Shown piece after piece: positions 39,601-52,454 of a DNA stretch of 64,000 nucleotides (positions are counted from its first letter, which is position 1; every line of letters begins with the position of its first letter). This DNA comes from Lithospermum erythrorhizon. Lineage: Eukaryota; Streptophyta; Magnoliopsida; Boraginales; Boraginaceae. Under the pieces are notes generated by a model. The model was not told the origin of the DNA and ran no database searches. It saw only the letters and a list, made by a program, of their open reading frames with translations. The stretch spans positions 620,001-684,000 of the forward strand of contig JADFUC010002358.1 in NCBI GenBank assembly GCA_019722365.1, in the 5' to 3' direction. The translations under genes were made by a program, and so were the position numbers.

Positions 39601-39940
39601 AAACCCAATCATCTTATGCTAATCTGCTCAAACTTTACTGAAAAAATGACAGTCGTTTAACCAGTCTACTCTTTCATTTCATTCACATTGGCACATTTTT
39701 ATTTTCTGACCAACTTCTGATGATTCAATGCAAATGAAATTATGACGACATAAAAGAATAATGTTAAAAAATAATTTTTACTAGACAAATTCAAGAAGTC
39801 GCATTGATAAACTAAATAATTAAGTGAAAAAAGAAAATCAAACAAAGTTTTATCCAAGTAATAAATAACAAGATTTTTTTCTGCCCTTCTAAATAAACAA
39901 CTATTTTAAGATGGAAAGCATAAAAATAGCAAGACATACA
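36680..39940. other. Intergenic stretch, nothing recognised
   Basis: AT-rich with scattered AATACGGAGTA-type words but no complete element, coding region or RNA gene that I can support. Confidence 0.45.
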
Positions 39941-39949
39941 ACTTATAAG

Positions 39950-40300
39950 TGTAGTCCAAAGGGTTTTCATGAAAAACTCAACACCATGTATACAAAGGAA
40001 TGAGGTTTTGTATTATGGCTGAACCTAGAAAAATCCTGGACTACTTTATCGATGAGGGCAAGAACGATTGCCTCAAGCTTTATACCCTTCCGGGTCAAGT
40101 CAAAAGGTTTTTTTTGGAGATTACCCTATTGTGACACACTTGTCAATTCCCCCAACAACCACAGAAAGTAGGCGGCCTTTTCAGATCCTCTATAAATACA
40201 TCAACACTACTTCATTAAAGCGTAGCACTAATTTGCCTCCCTACATATTATTACCCCTTCTTAAATGAGCTCCACATACTAACTTGATCATTTGAGCTGC
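39950..40300 (+). repeat. 5' LTR (part) of the Tat-type element
   Basis: The clear match to the 3' LTR starts with GGTCAAGTCAAAAGG at about 40093 and continues past a TATAAATA box (40191). The start is not resolved. Confidence 0.6.
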
Positions 40301-40759
40301 TCAGTGGGTCACTAATGCTGGAGAAATTCAACCTTCCTGTATACTCACTATTAATGGCAATCTGAATTAAGCGAAGTTTGACATATCTTACGAGCCCTCG
40401 AGCTAACATCAAAGCCCAAGCTCTCGCGGACTTCATAATAGAATGCACGGCGAGGCCACCCTGGCCGAAGTAGTGCCCAGAGGGAGAACAAGGCTTCAAC
40501 CAACGTCCAACGGACCTTGCATATGTAATGAGCCAAAAATAGTAAAGGTCGCGGGCAATGCCGATCTAAGGGCCCAATGGGATAGAAACGAATATGCCAT
40601 CCGCTTTCAATCTCGAGACCACAAACAACAAGGCTAAGTATTAAGCTCGCGGCAAGGTCGAATCACATCTGGGTCTTGGTCAGTCCCGCGCGAGGAGACT
40701 CCAAACCCGATGATGGACTGATTTTGCTTACCTGGGATCAAGAACGAAGTCCTCGAGAA

Positions 40760-41110
40760 TACCATGCCAAGCTACACCTGCAAGTGGCTTCTTCACATCA
40801 TCTTTGAACACATACTACGCACTAAGAATGAAGAAGCGGACCGACTATCAAAACTTGCCACTACTTATTATGATGAACTACAAAAAGAGGTTTACATTGA
40901 GGTTCGAGACCATCGGGCCTACAAAGAAACACCTCGTGAAAGTCAGCCTTAGCAGCCTCGTGATTGGAGGACCGCTTATATAGCTGCATTCTTACAAGGA
41001 CTATTACTCCATGACTACCGGCTAAAGGAAATCCAAAGCAGGTCTCAAGTTTTCAGAGGCATGAGGCGAGTCAGACGAAAATCCTTCGAAAAGACTATCA
41101 CAAGCATGTG
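40760..41110 (+). pseudogene. Tat-type RNase H / integrase linker fragment
   Basis: The frame from 40764 reads FEHILRTKNEEADRLSKLAT then YYDELQKEVYIEVRDH, a recognisable end of RNase H and linker to integrase in Tat polyproteins. A frameshift follows near 40950. The integrase core that should follow (to about 41900) has no long frame left. Confidence 0.75.
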
Positions 41111-42449
41111 ATCCCAAGAAAATATCCAAAAGGTGTTATATGAAGTATACATCTGGATTGGTATGGCATCCATATTGACGGGAAGATTCCTCATGACTAA
41201 GTAATCAGATGGTTTTTTCCCGTCTACCCATGGTTAAAGATTCAACAGATTTCGCCCAAAATGCAAATATGTCAAAATTTGAAACATCCGTAAAAATCCC
41301 CAAATCCTCAAGATGCATTCTTATAATCAAATTCTATTCTCTTCAAGACATGAATGGCCTAGCGGAAAACCGCTAAAGGCCAAAGGATCTATAAGAGTAC
41401 GCGGTGGTACAAGGACTATTTCAAGAACATGAAGTCGCTCACAATGGGCACAAAAGTGAGTACGCTATTCCTAATGGAAACAAGTCTTAGCTCGCTTGTA
41501 TCCCTGTCCTGCCGATAACGGGCCCAACCATAGCTCTACCCACAGAAATTTTATGAGAAATACAGATAGACAACTATTCGCCTACGCGGCATTATCCCCA
41601 AGTAAATGGCCAAGTAATACTTAATCTAACCATTCAAGTGAACCATGTAATCTAGTCAATAGACGGGAGACCGTGCTAAAAGTATACTCTTCAAGCCAAA
41701 GATGCGAATAAGTCACTTCAAAGGACCGCATCGTACCAAAGTGGTTTCAAAGCCCTGCACACATACGAAGTTGAAGAGATTAATGGTAAGATGGGCCCCA
41801 CGGGACTGCATTCTCCATAAGGTCTATTGTTAACTAGGTTCGCTATAACCTATTTCAATTATAATCTTATTAACGAATACTGAGTTATATAGCATTCAAA
41901 TATCAACATTTTGTTAAGCGCAAAAACAGAATTTATTTGACGAGCCAAGAAGGCGGCTATAAATAAAGTTGTTATTCCCCAAAACTTTATCTCATGTATT
42001 ATATTATGTTATGCACTTAATCAAGACACAAACGCCATGAGTACTTTCTCAACAAGGGGAGAAAGATCAGCCAGCCGCGAGCCGATCATCAGAGGTCCTG
42101 TCAAGTGCATAACCAAGACTATAAACCTTGACAGCCTTCCTCTCAAATTATAACGACTCGCCTCCTCGGGAGAGACTCTCTCTAGATTTGTACTGAGGCG
42201 ACGAGAGAGATCCACAACGCAAGAATGTTGCGATTTGTAATAGGCTCCTTATTTCGATAAGGCAACTATTGCTAAAAGGAGTAAGACATATAAACACATA
42301 GCAAAATTTAGTTTCAAAAAATGTCCAAACATTTCAAACATTATAGAAAAAAATCGCTTGCAAAAAAGTTCAGCCAATAGCTAAATGAAATTCAATTGCA
42401 CAAGAACGTTAGAACAACTGAAATAAAGAACAGCTGAAATAACAACAAA

Positions 42450-44660
42450 AGAGAAGTTCAAATAATATCCAAACAAAGAAAGACATTATCAAATATGGTT
42501 AGAAAAGACAATGGGATAAAAGGAGACATAAATAAGCCTAGTTCTGCTGGTACCAAGGAAGGGAGCAGGCTTCCTCTTCTTCTTCTTCCGTCCCCGTAGG
42601 GGGTGATCAAAAGGAGAGGTCTGTACGAACCAAGAGGATTGTAATCCTCCCTAATCCTCATAATCGTGAGCGTAGGTCGTGGTACTTCTCCTTGTACTTC
42701 CTGACAAAGCAGTAAGCCCCGCATAAAGATTAGCCCCCAAGGCATCAAGGAATTCTTGAGACTTCTTGAAATATTCAACCGCTATGGAAAGAGCACCCTC
42801 GAACTCCGAAGACTGCTTGAAGTTCTCAACAGCGGCCCATATCTCCTTTTGGATGTCACTCGCTGCTGCCTTCCAAACGCTTGACTTCAAATTTCAAGTA
42901 GCTTGACCTCTTAGGTATGCTGAAGCTTCACCATCGGCAAGATCCCTATACCCACCTGTGTGAGTAATCTAGATATCGGTTTTAACTCTCCTCCCTGAGC
43001 TCGGTCCTGGGCTGGGAGGAGCATTTCTTCACAGCCAAGGAAGCCCTAAATAGTCCTCCATGAGCTTCTTCTTCTCAGTGTTGAGGAGGACGTTGATCCG
43101 CTGACCCTCAACGAGTTCTTTCTTCACCCTCGCCAGCTCTTCTTCCAGCTCTACAATCTTCCCAAAGTGGGACTCTGTGACAGAGGTCCTTATTCCTCTT
43201 CCTCGAGGAAATCAACTCTCTCACCTAAGCCAAAGATTAACTTTACCCAAGACAAAAGAAAGTTAGTAAGCAATTGAAGAAAATAGCAAAAATAAGATCA
43301 AAGATTGTAAAGAGATAAAAGAAAACACTGATCAAATGTCTCCGCACATAGAATTCTCCATAAACCTCCAGCAGGCGAGCGCCGTAATGACGTCCTCGCA
43401 CAAACCTCCAAGAGCAAGTTGTCTCACGTTACCGCGTGAAAGTACCGGAGGCCACTCGTGAAGGAGTGCTCCTCATCTCGGCCCATGGCAGCCGTTGTGG
43501 CATGGAGTTAGAACTCAGTAAAGGAAGAACCCCCGCGCCACCCAGTCATAGTCCAAATTCATGAGGAGAATGGCCTGTGAGGGTCAGAGCCCGAAGAAGT
43601 TTTCTGCTTGCTTTCTCCTTCCTTGAAGAACAACCATGTCTCAAGGCCTTCCAGCAAGAGAAGCGGTATTATGTGTCTCATGAGGTAAGTTCATATCGTG
43701 GGGAGGGCGATTTTATTTTAACTTGGTTCAACTACTAGCCAAGAAATGTGTTCGTGTTCACAAGGATTGGGAGGGGGGGGAATCTCCTGGTTAAAGCGGT
43801 GAGGAGGAAGCACTTCCTTCAATACGGCCTTTTAGCTTGTAGGCGATGGGCTTTACCCTCATGTCCGCTGTAGAATGTGAATGGCAGGCACTTTCACGGC
43901 AAGCAAATCTCTCAGCGCATTTAAAGAAATCGTGGTTAGCTAATCCAGGGATAAGAAGAAAAGGTTAGCGAAGTCAATTATATACCTTAGAATAGATTTA
44001 TAAATCAAATTCCTTGTTATGAATTAGGACCGCTCTTATCAACATCCCCTCTTCGCACAAGATCTCTGTTGTTTGCTTAAAGTTCCTCCTCGCCTTCTTT
44101 AGGGCAAAGGCTGCATTGTCTGGCTAGGAGATTCTAGCCTATCCTTCTTGGTGAATCTAATGCCTTGGGATCTCGAGGCATCCATACCCCCTTCAGAAGC
44201 ACCGTATGGAAAATGATTCTCGGCTTACCTTCCCGGCTCATAATTCATAAAAAATGTTACTAAGAGAGGTGAACATCCCCGTATGGGATACGGTGATGAG
44301 TTGACAAAAAAGGGGCAAGTTTGGTTCTACCCCAATAACTTTACAAATCAGCCGTGAAACACAGCCATCCCGGGGCGACCGCTGGGCACGGCTAAGTATT
44401 AATAGATCGTCAGAAAAAGGTTGAAGTGGAAAACAAACCCAGGCGTAAAAACCCATGCAGACACCGGTCCAATCCACGACTTGCGGCTATCCACCACGCC
44501 CTCGCTACCGGACGATATACTGTCACCGAAGGCAATCCCCATCTCAAACCAGACGGACGGAGAAGATTCAGATCTATAAAGTGAGTTCTTTATCATAATG
44601 TGTCCCCATATTGTTTGGTCTGCGTTCGGGGAATCAGAGTGGGGGCTCATTCCCCAAAGG
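42450..44660 (-). pseudogene. Antisense ORF of the Tat element (gypsy-type transposon domain, coiled coil)
   Basis: Read on the minus strand, the N-terminal part (44500-44240) has CFPLQPFSDDLL and GVEPNLPLFCQL, resembling the putative gypsy-type transposon domain (Pfam Transposase_28). The middle (43200-43030) has KIVELEEELARVKKEL and NTEKKKLMEDY, a charged coiled coil. The C-terminal part (42890-42651) has QSSEFEGALSIAVEYF and KSQEFLDALGANL. This N-terminal domain plus coiled coil is typical of antisense ORFs in Tat elements. Stops and shifts between the parts show decay. Function of such ORFs is unknown. Confidence 0.65.
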
Positions 44661-45590
44661 AAGACGCCGAGGGAAAGGGGAGATTCACTCCCCTTTACGG
44701 GTCCTTCTTTTTCTGGAGGGCCTCCTCGTCGCTTAAATCATCAAGGCCATGGTGTCGATACCGACAATATGTTTTAGCGAGCATCAAAGCACAATGAACA
44801 TTCGCTAAAGGATAGGAATTCACTTTCATACGATGAATGGAGTGGCCGTTTGCGACTCATCCACCATCTCCTAGTTCTGCTTTGAGTTTGTACGATAACT
44901 TCAAGCGAGTCCGAGCCGGGTCGGAGGATGCATTCAATGGCCAAGACACGGGTTGAATTTTCTGGAAAGAGGAAATAAAACCAGTCAAAGGAGTCGACTC
45001 TTGAAGATAACAACTAAACCCAAAAGAGAACTTTTGGGGAGAAATTACCAAACTCAAAAGAGACAACCTTTTCAAGTCAATCACAAAATTAAATGGAGAA
45101 AACCCCCTTTCGGGGACGGCACAGCCAACATCAAGAAAATGGGGTAAATTCCTTTTCCCATTCACTGTAAACCCACTCCCAGAGGTGAAAAATCACGATG
45201 TAAAAGTGGACAACCTTTGTTTTGAAAACCATGCACCACCCCGGGAGAGTCTTCAGTTTGACGTGTTTCTAAGAAGAGACTATTATCGGGCAACCCAACC
45301 ATTATGGATGGGTACCGCTTCCTCCCTTCCTCCCGAAAAGGTGGCGGTTTCCCCGAAAAGGCACAAGAGAAGACATCACCTCTAGATGTAAAGAGGCACC
45401 ATGGGAAGCTGTAAAGTAAATGGTGAAATGTCATATGAAGGGATGTGGAAATTAAGGAAGTATTGGGTTCTTTGCCTTAAAGGAAAATAAACCGAAGTTA
45501 AGGAAATATGGTTCACTCACTTTAGTCAGTTATTTTTAGGTCTCCAACAGTTTTTCCCTCCAATCGGATATGGACATGCGTGGCCGGGTA
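44660..45590. other. Noncoding region between antisense ORF and 3' LTR
   Basis: Relatively GC-rich, overlapping short frames on both strands, none matching a family. Probably the untranslated region before the 3' LTR and upstream region of the antisense ORF. Confidence 0.4.
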
Positions 45591-45599
45591 TCTCACAAG

Positions 45600-45990
45600 G
45601 AAGATATTAAATGCTTGATAAATTTGAAATCAATTCCGGGGTACTCATCCATTTAAAATGCCTGAGTGTCATTCCAAGGACTTTATAACGGAAGAATCGA
45701 GGAGAATGATGTAACCGGCCTACTTTATTGGGGAGGCCCAAGGCAGAGAATGAGATTTTCAAGCCCATGGTCCTAGGTCAAGCCAAAAGGCTTCCCTCGA
45801 GATTAATTTGCAATGGATACTTCATCACTTTCCAAAGAACTTGATAAGCGGAGTGGGGTCTTTTCAGATCCTCTATAAATACCCCAACATTCACTTCATT
45901 AAAGGTAATGCCATTTTGTCTCCTACATATTTATTACCCCTCTTAAATAATCCACATATTAACTTGGTCAGTTGAGCCAGATGGTCACCA
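45600..45990 (+). repeat. 3' LTR (part) of the Tat-type element
   Basis: GGTCAAGCCAAAAGG at about 45776, CTATAAATACCCC at 45873, then the same downstream blocks as the 5' copy. Its end is next to the start of a hAT copy. Confidence 0.6.
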
Positions 45991-45992
45991 CG

Positions 45993-46480
45993 TGGTCAGC
46001 AGTGAACCTAAAAGTTCGATTCATTCAGATTATTCTGCTCAAATAGTCTGCCTGTGGCTCGATTTGATAGGAGCAAACACGAAACCGAACCTTAAAATCA
46101 AATGTTCGGGCTGACCGCATCGAACCGCATGTAAATAGTTTGGTCCGCTGGCATTCGATCCATTATCACTAGATACGATGGAACCTATGTTGAAAAACCT
46201 CATACAAATATTAAATTTATCATCATTTATCTCATTTTCTTCCTATTTCATCCACTCACATCCATCCAATTTGGTCACCGTAAAGTGTTCAAATGTTACT
46301 GTCGGTTCATTCGATTCGCAAAGTCTGCCTTTATCTGTGGTGTTCAAACGTGTACTCAAACGTTAAATTCTAAGATTCGGCCACTTCAAACGTGTTCAAC
46401 CCCAAGCATTCACACTTTCTGGAACGATACCAAACCCAAAGAAAGTTTCTGGGCTCGCTTAATGCCTCTAACCACGTCAC
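45993..46480. mobile_element. Second, inverted copy of the 4876-5363 hAT-type element
   Basis: The complement of 4876-5363 aligns here: GTGAAC..TTCGATTCA..ATTATTCTG at 46002, GGTCCGCTGGCATTCGATCC vs the 5200 region, CATCATTTATCTCATTTTCTTCCTATTTCATCCACTC at 46220, and CTCAAACGTTAAATTCTAAGATTCG at 46356. Ends are approximate. No target duplication found. It starts within or next to the Tat 3' LTR. Confidence 0.7.
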
Positions 46481-46489
46481 GCGATCCTT

Positions 46490-49040
46490 TGTGGCCGAGA
46501 ATATACTCAGCAGAACAAGCCTCGACTCTTACGCCCGTATAGAGGGAAAGTCCAGAATAATTATTTCGCGGGTTTAAATGGCGCGTCTCCATGAGTCGGT
46601 CTTGAGAAAACTTGTCGCATTAGAACTCAATTGTAAAAGTAGAAGTCTTGACTTTAATTTAAATATTACCTAAATATTACCTAAAGTAGAAGTTTTATTT
46701 TCCAAAATTATACATATTGCATGCATAACTGAATATTAAAAACTTAAGAGTCTGATCTCATCAATCAATTATTTAGGAATGAAGGACGACTCTAGAGATT
46801 ATTTGTTAGTTCGATAAACTACTATAAAAATACAACGTTTGAAGAAAGCAACTAACTAGATGTATACTATTTATGTAAACATAAAAAAGGAATAAATTAG
46901 TTAAATAATGGTATAGTCGTATGAAGATATTGCTGGTAATAACTGATAATATAAAGGAAGAAATTTAACAAAATGATACGTTTCTGTTGATAGTTGTGAT
47001 TGTACCCCACGGTTTATATGTAAAGTCTCCCAGAATTCTTTCTGCAATCGATAGTTTTTAGAGTAAAATCGGTCAGTTAAAAAGAATGCATGATACTTGT
47101 ATGAGATTTGACTTTGAAGTGAAAACAGACTTTTGGAAAACATTAATAAGCAGTCTTTCTTTGCTACTCTCCAATATCTAGTCAGGCTTTGACTAGCCCC
47201 AGCTTCCAATCAATTTCAAATAGCTTTGTCGTTGAAATGCTCCCTTTGTCCCCCTTATCTCCATAATAATTACATTAAGCTTTTTCACTTTGTATAGTGG
47301 TTAATGATAATCGAACAGATTTTTTCTCCCTTGAGTTGGCAACAAATAGGAGGGGAACCTGTTTATACTGGATTTTCCAAATAGAGCAATATTCCATGCC
47401 ATTAAGTTATGTTTGGTTTGCAAAATCAAAATAATGAAAAATCAACATGCATGTTTTATTTTAATTAATTAAAAGACTTCATTCTAAACCTAATGTTCAA
47501 TTTTGTTGAGGACTAAAAAGAATACCTGCTTATGATACACATGTCTTTAACTCCATTTTAGTTGTACTAAAAGCAGTGAGGGTTCAATTTTTTGTAGCTA
47601 TATATGTTATTCTTTAGGTCATACTCAAACTGTATTTATTCTTTAAATGTTGGCAAACAAAGCCTTATAACCAAAGGGCATATATTATGGGATTCGGAAG
47701 ATGGTCCAATTGAGATTAGAGTCGAGTCTTATCAGTCAGTGGAATATATAATGGCATAGAAAGTGAAAGAGACTAGTTCTCAACTGCTTCTTATTGGGAT
47801 TATTCCAGGCATAAATTCTTGGCTAAAAGCCTTAAAGTATCATCATAATTTCGCTAACAACGTGATTAAAGCGAGAGCAAAGAATTCATAACTAAGGCTT
47901 TCATTTCTAATGGCATATCAACGTCTAATCAATTCCAGGGTGGCTTTATTGTTGACATTAATATTTAATTATCAATTATTTGTAGGTATCGATTATTTTT
48001 CATTCTTGGTTATATCTAAAATTTAATTAATAGGTATTCATTTTGGCATATCATTTTTTAAATAAAGATAATTTTGATTATGAATTTTTAATTATATTAT
48101 AAAAGATTATAGAAATGTTACTAAATATAAATTTTTTTTTTAATTACATGATGATAAGAGTATTCACAATTTATGAGAATATTGAAATATTACAATTTGA
48201 GATTAACAGTTAGACAAATATGTGAGGCTCGAGAGCCAAGCACTCTTGATTGAGTGGGATTGGATGTCGTTAGGGGCTATAAAATCGTTACTAAATAGAT
48301 TTATACACTTTAAAGAAATATAGTATTTTGACAGGTATCGGGTGTGTATATCTTTTGTTGGTTGGGTGTTCTTGAATTGTTTTAGGTAGAGCTAACAATA
48401 TGTTTTTTCGAATCCGACTGAATGTATCCAGTGAAAATGGATAATTACAATGATCTATAAATTTTGTATCGGTTCGAATATTATTAGACATTTTTATATT
48501 CGGTTATGTGGTCCGCTGAAAACTCCTAATTCTCTAGTTAGTCGACTAGTTAAAATACAGGTTGCAGTCACTAAGAAAACTGTATTTTCACGTTTGTCCA
48601 AATTCTGATTAAGCCCATTTCCCAACGCCCCATAGTGGGCGAAACAGAACCTAATATTTCTTAAAAGCCTGGTTTTGGCTTATATTACGGCTCCGATGAG
48701 ATGGCAATGCATTCAGGTCAACTCAATCATAAGAAAATTAAGTGATTTAAATTGCATGCCTGCTCACGGTCATGAATTGATTTAAAGCCAGAAGCAGCTT
48801 TTTGTTGGGCTTGTCGCGGAAGCGCCTTCGACAAATGCAAGCTACTTGAGGTTCAGATTACACACAACAACAAAAGTCATAAAGTAAACTTAATTTGGAT
48901 GTTAACTTTATGTTATATAAGTATTTGGTTATAGGGACATGAGAGAAAATAAAAGAACATGTAATTATTGGATGAGAGAAAAAGAATTAAGAGGAAAAAC
49001 TCAATTTTAGATTTTTTTTTAGTTAGAGATTTATGTCAAA
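46490..49040. other. Intergenic stretch, nothing recognised
   Basis: AT-rich, short frames only, no terminal repeats or family motifs that I can support. Confidence 0.45.
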
Positions 49041-49049
49041 AAATCATAT

Positions 49050-49320
49050 ATTGGGATCGTGGTGTACAACAGGCGGCGGGGCCGGCCGGCCAGCGTCGCT
49101 TTTTAAGGATCAGAACCTGGCCCGGCCCATGCGGCATGTTACAGCAGACCCCAGCGCTCCTTAACGAATCGGGCGGGTCGGCCCCGTTGCGGCGCATTGA
49201 GTTCGGGGCAGGTGTATCGGGCGGCGGCGGATTTGTGATAGCGTTACGCGTTCCCGATTATCAATTTTTTTTTGCATTAAGCGTCGCGATGGCAATTAGC
49301 GGTGTGCGGATTTGAAATGA
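49050..49320. repeat. GC-rich hAT-end-like block
   Basis: Begins GTGGTGTACAACAGGCGGCG and continues with GGGGCCGGCCGG, CCTGGCCCGGCCCATG and GAATCGGGCGGGTCGGCCCC. Alternating CGGGCC/GGCCCG runs just inside a GGGGTGTCAA-like end are typical of plant hAT elements. Its composition contrasts sharply with the AT-rich flanks. It is probably an element end and not a gene, although a 115-codon frame crosses it. Confidence 0.5.
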
Positions 49321-49904
49321 AAATGAAAATTGTTGGCCAGACAAATAACATTCCCAATGAAATAAGTTATTAAATAGTTCAAATAGGTAGTTTAAGATCT
49401 GATGAGGCATTTTTCTCACAACAATTAATATCCATTTTTAAATGGACAAGCGAAAATGATACAATGATTACGTTCGGTCGTTCTTGGTTAAACCTAAAAG
49501 TTACAAAGTCACCACACGTTACATCTTTGTGACATTCCACACAAATTCCACGTCGCTTTGTCAGGTAAATCTAATGATGTCTTTGTTGATCCCTCGAGAC
49601 ATTCCATTTCAATTTTGACATCATGAAACTCGTCATCCATAGATAGCTTACACTCGCGGCTACAAAAAGTTGACACGTTCGAGCAAGCGGAGGCTGGCTT
49701 TTGACAGCTGGCTGGATGGATCTACGATGCTTGGCGAAAAACCTGCCCAGGGCTCACTTTTTGGAATTCTGCTCTTTGAGGCATAGTGAACAATAGCTGC
49801 TAATATAAACCTAATTACTAAATTGATTAGTTAATAGTTGTCTATTTATCGACAAGAAAAATGCTACATTTATAGATCCCCAAGAAAATGCTACGATCAA
49901 CTTA

Positions 49905-50170
49905 TGCGGCAAGCGGTATCGCGTTCACTAAAGCGTTACCAGTTTCGGCGAGCTATTTTGTACTAAGCGTGGTAGCGCGTTTGATCAAAAGCAGTATCAC
50001 GTTTCAGATTCAAACGACTAATTTTCCCAAGCGGCTATAAATATGTAACAGCTACTTTTATGAATTAGTACCTGTTTGATCAGCGTTACCACGTTTAGTC
50101 CCAACGGTTCTACAGCGGCTACTTTTTCGCCTAGCATTAGTGCGGTTTGGTCAAAATGACCTGCGTTATG
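49905..50170. repeat. Cluster 1 of AGCG..CGTTT near-palindromes
   Basis: Short units such as AAGCGGTATCGCGTTC, AAGCGTTACCAGTTT, AAGCGTGGTAGCGCGTTTG, AAAGCAGTATCACGTTT and CAGCGTTACCACGTTTAG, spaced about 20-60 bp. They look like transposon subterminal repeats. Confidence 0.6.
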
Positions 50171-50549
50171 AGAAAAATGTACAAAGACACCGTGGAGCTC
50201 TACTAAAAGGGCAACACCGACGTGTGCCATTTCTCGCAGCTTCACTTGATCATTTTTCTAAGCAATTCTAATACAACGATCACTTTCCTGAAATTATAAT
50301 GCTGTTCTTTTTATGGAAATGCGGATTCAATACAAGTCTAAGGATTCTTTCTCAAGTCGTGGGTTTGTTAGATTTGCAATCTACACCAATCTTACTTGCT
50401 CTGTTTCCTAGGTTCGTTATTTATCTATCATCTTTTTTATAATTTTGATGTTGTTAATTATTGGCATCAAACTTAATCTTATTCTAAAAATGTTCAAAGT
50501 GATATTAGTGGTACTAGTATGTCCTAATGATTATGTTAATCTAGAGGAT

Positions 50550-52301
50550 GATAATCATATGGATGAATTACGTAATTTAACTCTCGATCTAGTGCTACGG
50601 TAATAAAGGAAAAAAACGTCATGGATTTGAGGAACATTTGTGACCGACCGTGAAAATCAAAGGGCAACTTGTATGAAGGAAACCACTTATCTTAGGCAGA
50701 TTGGGGAGTAAAGGAGGAGCAAATTAAATGCTTCTTAGAGCCAGCTTATTAAGTCATAAGATCACTAAGGATGTGGTGTGGGGGGTGGTCACACTTACAA
50801 GATTAAATACTTTAACTTTTTTAGCATTTTGGCTTATAGGATGGAAACTATGAAATTTGTAATGTCCCGATAGTTGCTTTTGCGCTGTCATTTGTGATGG
50901 ATATGCGTTTTATAATTGGATTCAAAAATTAAATTAATCCCGCGACTAACGTAATCCAATGCTTTACTTTGCGAACTTATGCTTTTAAATATATTTTAAA
51001 AATAGAAAGAGAGATTTTCTAGGTCTGACCACTTTTCGACTTTGCCTTATAAAATGTGTTTGACTAGTGATATTGTGGTGTCTACGGTTTGATATAATGT
51101 GTGTAACATGCCATTGGATTGATGAGGTGGATGTACAAAGGAGAAATTGTTTATTTTAGATCAATTGATAAACACCTAACAATATCCAAATTAATTATTT
51201 TGGATTGTATGAAACTAGATGGATCTCGACTTACGATCCTCTTAGTTCGTTCGTATATGTATAAGGGAAGAAATACATAGCTTATTTTACTGAAGCATGT
51301 TCGGTTGGTGAATATTATATGCCGACTACATATAGTAATTGATATTGTTATGAATTTCTTAAGTTCTGACACGATTAAAAGATTTATACTAAAGTTTTTC
51401 AAGCTGATATATCATCCAAACATTTATCATCTTTATTTAAATGTGTTGTTAATAATCTTTCGTTCATATGGTAAATATAGAATGAATGATATATTTGTTA
51501 GAAGATATGGACCGAATATGGAAGATAAATTTTTAAAATATTTTAAATACATATACAGCTCGTATGCAATTGGGCTTGACTAATGGATCCTAATTTTTGA
51601 ATTAAGAGTTTTCATTTCTAGTAGCATTTTTATAATGCTTTAATACCCTTTAATCCCAAAAAATTTTGATGATATTAAAATAAAGATGGAATTAAACTTA
51701 TTTAACATAATATGTATAGCAAATATCAAATCAATGTATGGGCAAAGGTAAGGCCCCTCGAATAAGTGTGTACAAACTTTTAATGTGCCTTTGCTTGGTT
51801 AAAATATGAAGTTAACATGAGATTCTGAAACTAGAAATGCTTTAATTATTAGGTGAAAATAACCCAAATTCCTCCACAAGACACTAATGAGTTGACTAAA
51901 TATTTAACACTAAGCTTTGAATTAATTCAATATAGTAAAATCCTTTTGATATATTAAAATATGGTGGGCGGCGAGCCCAATTTCGGTATTATCTAAGATA
52001 AGCAAAAAGAAATATTGCTACTACATATGTCTACAATAGCCTTAATTGAATGCGCATTTAGCATGCCTGGCGAAACTACAATACACTCAAAAGGCGTTCA
52101 AGACTTACCAATTGAAGTATTTGTGTGTGTCGAGGATTAACGACGACCGCCCAACCCGAACATGGGATGCGAATCAGACTTCGCTTTCGTAGAACAAAGC
52201 AAAAGATATGTGCGATGATCTTAGTGACATTGAGGAAGAAATTGAAGAAGAAGAAGCGACCATTAGGCGATCGACTCCGACAAAAGAAGAAGTCTAGAAT
52301 A
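50550..52301 (+). pseudogene. hAT transposase remnant
   Basis: Three pieces in the correct order. (a) About 50610-50720: KTSWI.GTFVTDREN.RATC, faintly like a BED zinc finger (weak). (b) 51390-51590: FFKLIYHPNIYHLYLNVLLI, then a run ending MEDKFLKYFKYIYSSYAIGLD, like the region of plant hAT transposases before DPR. (c) 52030-52301: STIALIECAFSMPGE then VQDLPIEVFVCVED, like the hAT dimerisation domain (STVASE.AFS ... ALVC..DWL), then an acidic tail DIEEEIEEEE and TAG. Stops between pieces mean it is inactive. Clusters of near-palindromes lie on both sides. Confidence 0.55.
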
Positions 52302-52454
52302 TGAATTAATTTATGATGATTAGATTTGTATAATTTTGTTGAAAGGAGAACTTCATGTAAACTCTGGCCCGTGCGAAGGTATAAACTATGAGCAGCTTAT
52401 AATAAAATGTTCATTTGTTCCGTTAAGTTAATCTTGCTGTATTCTCTAAAAATA

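Larger units (their letters stand above)
39950..45990 (+). mobile_element. Decayed Gypsy element of Tat type with antisense ORF
   Basis: Diverged LTR ends match each other: 40174-40290 and 45859-45975 share TTTTCAGATCCTCTATAAAT, then a CTTCATTAAAG block and a TTATTACCCCTTCTTAAAT-like block. Between them lie an RNase H/integrase fragment on the plus strand and, downstream, coding remnants on the minus strand. This order (pol, then antisense ORF, then 3' LTR) is known for Tat/Retand elements of plants. gag, protease and most of reverse transcriptase are missing. The outer LTR boundaries are estimates. Confidence 0.75.

Noticed and set aside
44600..45434. Several overlapping frames of 60-100 codons on both strands
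   Set aside because: Mutually overlapping, no family match, and inside the noncoding tail of the Tat element.
47230..47360. GCTCCCTTTGTCCCCC and AGGAGGGGAAC as ends of a Stowaway MITE
   Set aside because: The two ends do not align well and TA flanks are missing.
48968..49315. A 115-codon open frame on the plus strand with GPAGQRR and GAGVSGGGG runs
   Set aside because: It spans a GC-rich transposon-end-like block; low-complexity Gly/Arg content follows from base composition and there is no domain or family resemblance.
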